Assembly (NCBI RefSeq): GCF_030272615.1
Contig: NC_081415.1
Location: forward strand, 185,995,494-186,059,493
Origin: Cryptomeria japonica
Taxonomy: Eukaryota; Streptophyta; Pinopsida; Cupressales; Cupressaceae
Length of the DNA stretch: 64,000 bases
Reading direction: 5' to 3'
Part shown: piece by piece, positions 58,796-64,000 of the stretch
Layout of the letters: every line of letters starts with the position of its first letter
Position numbering within the stretch: position 1 is the stretch's first letter
The notes under the pieces: model-generated
The model's database searches: none
What the model saw: the letters and a program-made list of their open reading frames with translations, nothing else
What the model was told of the DNA's origin: nothing
Program-made: the position numbers and the translations under genes

Positions 58796-59850
58796 TCAAA
58801 CATAGAACCTCTTTAGATGCATACTATTGATGGGTTCCTCGAGCTAATCCTTGTCCTATGTTGATAACTGATATGCTCCTGATCCAAATACTATTATGAC
58901 AACAAATGAACCTAACCAGTTTGGTTCAAATTTGCCTTTCTTTTCTCGATCTGCTTGATTTCATGGATTTTCCTTTAGCACTAGGTCTCCAACTTGAAAG
59001 ACTCTTGGTTTAACCCTATGATTGTAGCTCCGACACATTCTTTGTTGATATACCTTCAGATGATCAAAGGCATTTTGTCTTCGTTCATGGATTAATTCTA
59101 GCTCTTGCCGTCTTGATACTCTTTGTTCTTCATTGGGGATGAGACCTTTTAGTGATACACGTAGAGAAGGTATCTCTACTTCAATTGGCAATATGGCTTT
59201 TGATCCATATACAAGAGAGAAAGGTGTGGCACCTATTGGTGTGCGAATAATGGTATGGTAAGCCCATAGAGAAGGATTTAGTTGAACATGCCAATCTTTG
59301 CCAGCATCATTCACTATCTTTTTGAGGATTTTTAGGATAGTTTTATTTGATGCTTTGGCCTATCCATTTCCCTATGGATAATATGGTGTGGAGAATCTGT
59401 GCTAGATTTTGAACTTCTCATAGAGCTCTTGTACATCCTAGTTCTTGAATGGTCGGCCATTATCAGTGATAATGGTCATTGGTATTCCATAGTGACAGAT
59501 GATGTAGTTCAAGTTAAAGACAACAATTTGTTTTCCTATGATATTGATAAGAGGTACTGCTTTGATCCATTTTGTAAAATATTCAGTAGCTACAAGGATG
59601 AATTTGTGACCATTAGAGGAAGAAGGATTTATCTTTCCTACTAGATCAAGACCTGATTGGCAGAAAGACCATGATGTTGCCAGAGCATGAAGCTCTTGCG
59701 CTTGTGCATGAATCAAATTCCCATGGATTTGACATTGTTTGCATGTTCTAGCTATCTGAAAAGAATCTCGTTCCATAGTAGGCCAATAATGCCCAAGCAT
59801 ATGAGTTTTTTCAAAAGGGTAAGACCACTTGAATGAGTACCACAAGTGTC
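58796..59850 (-). pseudogene. Tat element 3 integrase
   Basis: Read on the minus strand: a zinc-site remnant with CKQCQIHGNLIHAQAQELH, then GLDLVGKINPSSS (Asp), MTIITDNGRPF (Asp), and GNG-stop-AKASNK where the catalytic Glu should be, with Lys (AAA) instead. WHVQLNPSLWAYHTIIRTP follows, then VYGSKAILPIEVEIPSL and the C-terminal tail (FEPNWLGSF, GSGAYQLST, NSMHLKRFYV) to a TGA at 58,796-58,798. It is collinear with 8,650-9,698 of element 1. Several stops are present. Confidence 0.9.
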
Positions 59851-59915
59851 GTTATCGACTTCATGTAAGGCCTTCTCAAATTCTTCTTGTTCAAGACATC
59901 TTAAGACAGTACTAT

Positions 59916-60392
59916 CTAGACTTCATTTATAAATGGTGTTAGTGACGAGAGTATAATGGAGGATTGGCGAATAAAGTTTCTCTTTTGATTCTTTGATAGA
60001 TCAGGAGGTAGGGTGTTATCTTTTAGGTACGTATAAGTTTGACCATAGTGGGAGGAATCACGTTCGACAAGGTGACAGATGGTTTGGGAATCAGGACAAT
60101 TATGAGTAGGGTAAAACAACTCTTCCATGAGGAATTCGTAACGCTCTTGATTTTCCTGTGTCTGTAATAGAGAAGCAAGTGTTGCCATGGCATCTGTTGC
60201 TTTGTTATCATTTCTTGGAATCTGATTTTTGTAAGGCATTAGTTTGTCATCCTTTATTTGGTACTCGTCATTAATTTGATTGATCACGAGATGAAAGTCT
60301 CCAAAGACTTGAAGTTTTGTGACGTTCCATTCTACAACCATTTTGATACCGTAGATGGTTTCGTGTTGTGTTCCCTTATTGTTGCTTGCTTC
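59916..60392 (-). pseudogene. Tat element 3 second RNase H, N-terminally truncated
   Basis: The minus strand reads SNNKGTQHETIYGIKMVVEW, LQVFGDFHLVINQ and NDNKATDAMATLAS, equivalent to the second half of the domain at 8,080-8,330. The strand with the first catalytic Asp is absent, and the conserved E-Y-E-A-L is QHET. About 15 residues between MPYK and IPRN are also missing. It joins pre-RT sequence directly at about 60,392. Confidence 0.85.
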
Positions 60393-61200
60393 TGGACTGA
60401 TATTCAGGTGATGGATTGTAAGATATGGATCCAACCATAGAATGTTTGTATATGACCAAGTAAAATTGATTTGCCTCCTTTTGAAGGGCTCCCAGTATTT
60501 CTTTGCTAGTGTTGATAAAGAGATTACTGGATGTAGATCAGTTGTGCCCATGGTAATTACCTTAGTTAGTTTGATCAGAATAGATGACCTTTCTTGATAG
60601 CACATAGGTAAGGTATCAAATCTCCCATCTTCTAGTGCCTCAAGGAGGTTTTCACCGTCAGATACGTCCTTTATTTTTACTTTTTCTCAGTCTAATGTTG
60701 CCAGTAAATGGTTTTCAGCATTAGACCTTATATTGTTTTCTTGATTTTCACTTTTGTGACTAGGAGATTTGTCACCCACTTGATTCAAAGATATGTTAGC
60801 AGAATCCTTTGTGGAAGTTGTTCCGGGTTTGATTTCATCAAGATATAGGGATATAGTATGATCATTAGGTAAGATATAGATGTCAGTTTGTTCTTCACTT
60901 TCCCAATCAATAAGGTCAAGTAAAGGATCTTCATTTTTCCGGTCCATAGGTTCAGGATGGATTAGAGTTAAAGGATCTTCAGGTTGAATTGTTTCAAAGA
61001 TATCAAGGGTTATGATAGAGATGTCAAAGCTTTCAGTGTCTATTTGCATGTCCATAATGGTACTCCCATCAGAATAATCTCACGCAAGAAGCTCTTGATT
61101 TTCCTCGATTAAGTCCAAGTCAATCGAATGTGATTCTAATTCAAGCGAGCTAGTTGCTAGCATTTGTTCTGCATACGTATGGACTACATCGACCTCTATG
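60393..61200 (-). pseudogene. Tat element 3 acidic linker between protease and RT
   Basis: Collinear with about 6,000-6,600 in element 1 (DGENLLEALEDGRFDTLP against NGENLSEVPEDERFDILP, and KRQINFTWSYT against KRQINFAWSYT). A 122-residue acidic stretch (60,687-61,055) lies upstream. It leads into the second RNase H because the intervening RT and first RNase H are deleted. Confidence 0.8.
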
Positions 61201-61472
61201 TCTTCTTCTTCCCTTTTAGTTTTAATTTGCTCTTGTTTATTTTTCCCTGATAGAAAATGTTTTGCTTTCTCTTGATCTTTTGACTATATTTGTTTCTTCA
61301 TTTCGGACCAAAGTGATGCAAATAATAGTTCTTTGGATTGTGAGCTTCAAGATGTTGTCTCTTTGTTATTTGGAGCGATAACCTCTTGAACTGGTTTCAG
61401 ATTTCTTGAAGATGTTTTCTCTTTTTTATTTGGAGCGATAACCTCTTGAACAAATTTTAGATTAGTAGAACA
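61201..61472 (-). other. Tat element 3 spacer with a ~70-bp duplication
   Basis: The segment TTTGGAGCGATAACCTCTTG with the flanking TTCTTGAAGATG is present twice (near 61,350-61,395 and 61,400-61,455). In element 1 the corresponding place holds the G-patch-like and Pro/Ala-rich linker, and no such motif can be read here. Confidence 0.5.
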
Positions 61473-61950
61473 CTACAATGGATTTGATTTAGCTTCGATC
61501 GTGATTTCCTCCCCATGATACGGAAATTTTATGCACTGATTACGTTTTGATAGAGTAGCATGTATGTCCTGTATCCAGGGTCTTCCCAAGAGTATGTTGT
61601 AAGGTAAATCCAAGTCTAGGACTTTGCATTCTGTGTCCTTCTGCAAAGGTCCCACTCTGATGGGTAATATCACCATTCCTTTAGAGGAATGTTTTTCTTC
61701 ATTATCTGCTTTGAAAGTGATCTTTTTACGGGGATCAATTGCATTTTCTGAATATCTTAGAGCACAGACAAGACTTAAAGAGAAAATGTTTAAGCTAGCT
61801 CCTCCATCTATTAAGACACGTCTACCAAGCATTTGATGGATGATGACTTTGATTTGCAATGAAGCGTTATGGGGGTTTGGTAATGAATTAATGCTTGGAT
61901 ATGTAGGAGTTACACTTTGAATAGGAACCTTTGACATAGGTTTGATAGCA
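61473..61950 (-). pseudogene. Tat element 3 protease
   Basis: The minus strand from 61,937 reads LPNPHNASLQIKVI, RRVLIDGGASLNIF (catalytic DGG), NAIDPRKKITF, KGMVILPIRVGPL and LPYNILLGRPWIQDI. This is the same domain as 4,303-4,899. The 154-residue frame is uninterrupted. Upstream gag sequence is cut at about 62,173 by element D. Confidence 0.88.
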
Positions 61951-62613
61951 GTTATGGATATCCCTTGGGGAATTTCATCTTTGGGTGCATTGTTTAGTGA
62001 TGATGCTATGGCAAGTTCTCACTAGCTTTTAATAGGTGTAGGAATAGATGCTTTTGGAGAGTCAATTTTCTTATGGGGGGATGCACCATGGCTTGATATA
62101 GGTGTGTGATTTTAATCTTCTTCATCAAAATCTTTTAGGGATCTTTTAAAGTATTGTAAAAAAGAGTTACCTATTGTGTAGGAGAAAAAGTGACACTAAG
62201 AAAACATGCCCTAGTCTCACTTTCAACCACACACTTGTGGAATACGAAAGAGCCTAGAGGTATCACACAATTGGCTACTTCTTTTTTTGGAAGAGAGAGC
62301 CACGGGCTACCTATTAGGATTTCTATTCCTTTGTTGCAATTGAAAGATAAAGTGATGCAAGTTCAATTCCTAACCCCAAAGTGCAAGTATGAACTAATAA
62401 CAAGATTGCAGAATTGAACTTAAACAATGGAAAGCTATAAACACAAGGACAAGACAAGAATGTAAATGCATACCCAGAGTCAAAATCTGAGTGAAAATGT
62501 TCGGGATGGGGGCGCGGGTGCCACTATCCTGATTCTGCCCCTGGAACTGCTCCGAAAATTGCTGTTTTGCAACCTGAAAAGCTGTCGGAAATGCTGAAAC
62601 TGTTGTCTGTCAG

Positions 62614-62708
62614 GAGGACCAGGGTGCCCAGCGCCCCTGTCCCAGGGACCAGGGCGCCCAACGCCCCTATCCTGGTAGGACCAGGGTGCCCCACGCCCCT
62701 GTCCTGGT
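62614..62708. repeat. GC-rich minisatellite, 30-32 bp, three units
   Basis: AGGACCAGGGTGCCCAGCGC followed by CCCTGTCC, repeated at 62,614, 62,644 and 62,677. It lies just downstream of the D-LTR TATA on the minus strand, probably in the transcribed leader. Confidence 0.8.
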
Positions 62709-62827
62709 CTTTTGCTCTGAAATTTGATGTGGAGTGCTGTCTCGACCTGCTGTTCCCGGATCTGTCACCTGCGGCGTCGTCCGAGTCCTGAAACCTGCAC
62801 TTATATCTGAAAAGGGTATGGTGGGCG

Positions 62828-62837
62828 GCTATATAGG
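62828..62837 (-). promoter_or_regulatory. LTR promoter of element D, TATA box
   Basis: The minus strand reads ACCCTATATAGCCGCCC, a TATA box with GC-rich flanks. Transcription would run leftwards, starting near 62,800. Confidence 0.55.
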
Positions 62838-63864
62838 GTTTTGCCTTAGTCAAACCCCCGCTTTGGTGATTTCCACCTCCATGAATAGCCAAGTTGTATT
62901 GTAAAAGTAATGTGTGTGCAGACCTTGTGTGTGTGCAAGATCCTAAAATGCAAGTAAGCAAACTAGAGCAACCTAGAAAGTAAACCCTAATTGCTTGTAA
63001 ATGATAATGTAAATGCTCTAAATCAAGATGCAAAGTGATCTAAAGCATGAATACAAATGATATAATGAAGCTCATGCAAAGACATGAAAACAACATGAAA
63101 TCATACCCAACCCCAAGGGATGGGTACAAGCCAATCTTCAGTCGGTAATCTTCTATTGTTCTTCAATGTCTTCCAAGCCCTAAATGGATGAATGAAATTG
63201 ATAAATTCTTGATAGAAGGATGTTGAATGTTGTTGAAGTCTTCAAAGATCTGCTCTTTCGCTGTATAGAAGGTCCTTGAAAGCCAAAATTCTCCCCCTTT
63301 CAAATGAAGAAAGAGAGCTCTTATGTATGAAACCCTAGGTCATAATTTCGACTTTTGGCCGACCTAGAGATTGAATATCCCGCCAATTTCTTGGGGTTAA
63401 GCTTTATTTTATAATTGGATCGCGCTCCTAAAATTTTGGGAAAAATGTCTAGGACCATGTGCACTCCGAGCACCATGGTCCTCTCCAGGCGCCATGGTCC
63501 CGACAACTTTTCACCAAATTTTTAGGGTCGTCAGATATGATGATTTTAGAGAGAATCCCGAAGTTACAGGTGATTTTGAGATGTTTTGACCCCCGAAATC
63601 AAGCCCCCAAGTTCAAAATAGGACCTAATTAGGGTTTTTGATTAAATGATGTATTGGAGGAATAAAATAAAAAGGGCACACTTTAATGAAAGGGCCCAAC
63701 TTTATGATGTAGGAGATGATAAAATAGCACCTTAGACCTAATTAATTTAATTAATTAAGTGCTAAAGGGGAAATGCAATGCAAAATACAAAATGCACCAA
63801 GGCGGGTGCTAAACTAGGTGTGAAATTGTACCACCCTAGCAAGTGTGTACAATTTACGATGCTA

Positions 63865-63881
63865 CATTTAGCCCCCACTTT
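63865..63881 (-). other. Polypurine tract of element D
   Basis: The minus strand reads CTAAAGTGGGGGCTAAA right before TGTAGCATCG. A second GGGGGC word lies near 63,979. The internal region of D continues past 64,000. Confidence 0.75.
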
Positions 63882-64000
63882 AGTGGTCATATGAACACTA
63901 CGTGCATATGCAAGCTAAAGTACAGAAAAGTAAACATTATTTGAAAAAGGATATATCCATAAGTCTGTCGAACGAAGCCCCCAGCGGTATCTGCAGTACA

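Larger units (their letters stand above)
62174..63864 (-). mobile_element. 3' LTR of element D (body beyond right edge)
   Basis: On the plus strand it runs from TGTGTAGGAG to ACGATGCTACA. The minus strand starts TGTAGCATCG just after a purine tract. It contains a minus-strand TATA (CTATATAG, 62,829-62,836), an ATTAATTAA-rich U3 like the Tat LTRs, and a GC-rich minisatellite (62,614-62,708). It truncates the gag end of Tat element 3. The left boundary is inferred from the TG/CA rule and the end of Tat similarity. Confidence 0.7.

Noticed and set aside
62524-63033. 169-residue ORF on the minus strand
   Set aside because: It crosses the GC-rich minisatellite and the TATA region of an LTR. Its Gly/Ala/Leu repeats mirror the DNA repeat.
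1-64000. tRNA, rRNA, organelle-derived DNA, intact host genes
   Set aside because: I looked for tRNA-like, plastid-like and conserved host coding blocks and saw none apart from the SPT6 fragment and the tRNA-complementary primer sites.

Overview
This 64 kb window looks like repeat-dominated nuclear DNA from a seed plant with a large genome. A gymnosperm such as a conifer is my best guess, from the nested, decayed retrotransposons and the absence of any intact host gene, but no diagnostic host gene confirms it. Nearly everything recognisable is a transposable element or a fragment of one. The only host-gene homologue I recognise is a broken piece of an SPT6-type transcription elongation factor on the minus strand near 25 kb.

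Left part (1-16 kb): a Ty3/gypsy element of the dual-RNase-H Tat/Ogre type on the plus strand. It has a long repeat-bearing leader, gag, protease, a G-patch-like region, RT, RNase H, a second RNase H and integrase. All of these lie in essentially one frame, broken by about a dozen stops and a few frameshifts. Downstream of pol come an unrecognised spliced gene-like module (10.6-13.3 kb), a 185-bp duplication, a five-copy array of ~359-bp repeats and a short 52/76-bp array. A chromovirus integrase with a chromodomain follows (16.0-16.9 kb).

Middle-left (17-28 kb): a minus-strand Ty1/copia reverse transcriptase is split into two pieces by a ~3.5 kb insertion. That insertion itself contains a solo LTR with a perfect 5-bp target duplication. 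Next come an inverted-repeat, MITE-like region, the SPT6 pseudogene, twin hairpins, and the LTR, tRNA-Trp-type primer-binding site and leader of a second Tat element. This second Tat element is cut short at 29,150 and fused to a different element.

Centre (29-55 kb): two partial copies (A and B) of a retrotransposon family with no recognisable pol. Its LTRs are 873 bp and its PBS is of the tRNA-Met type. Its first ORF carries coiled coil and zinc knuckles; its second ORF is long, basic and coiled-coil and I do not recognise it. A and B share one LTR, flanked by a polypurine tract on one side and a PBS on the other. Copy A is interrupted by an 18.4 kb minus-strand element (C) with 4,294-bp LTRs and a 3.6 kb non-coding interior, the proportions of a LARD. 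One LTR of C carries a full-length L1 LINE (6.2 kb, 14-bp target duplications) whose two ORFs are broken only by in-frame stops.

Right part (55-64 kb): a minus-strand Tat element interrupts copy B. It has lost RT, the first RNase H and part of the second, and its integrase has lost the catalytic Glu. A solo LTR sits in its LTR region, and a further LTR element (D), running off the window, interrupts its gag end. The implied order of insertion is A/B family, then C, then the LINE; separately A/B, then the right-hand Tat element, then the solo LTR and D.
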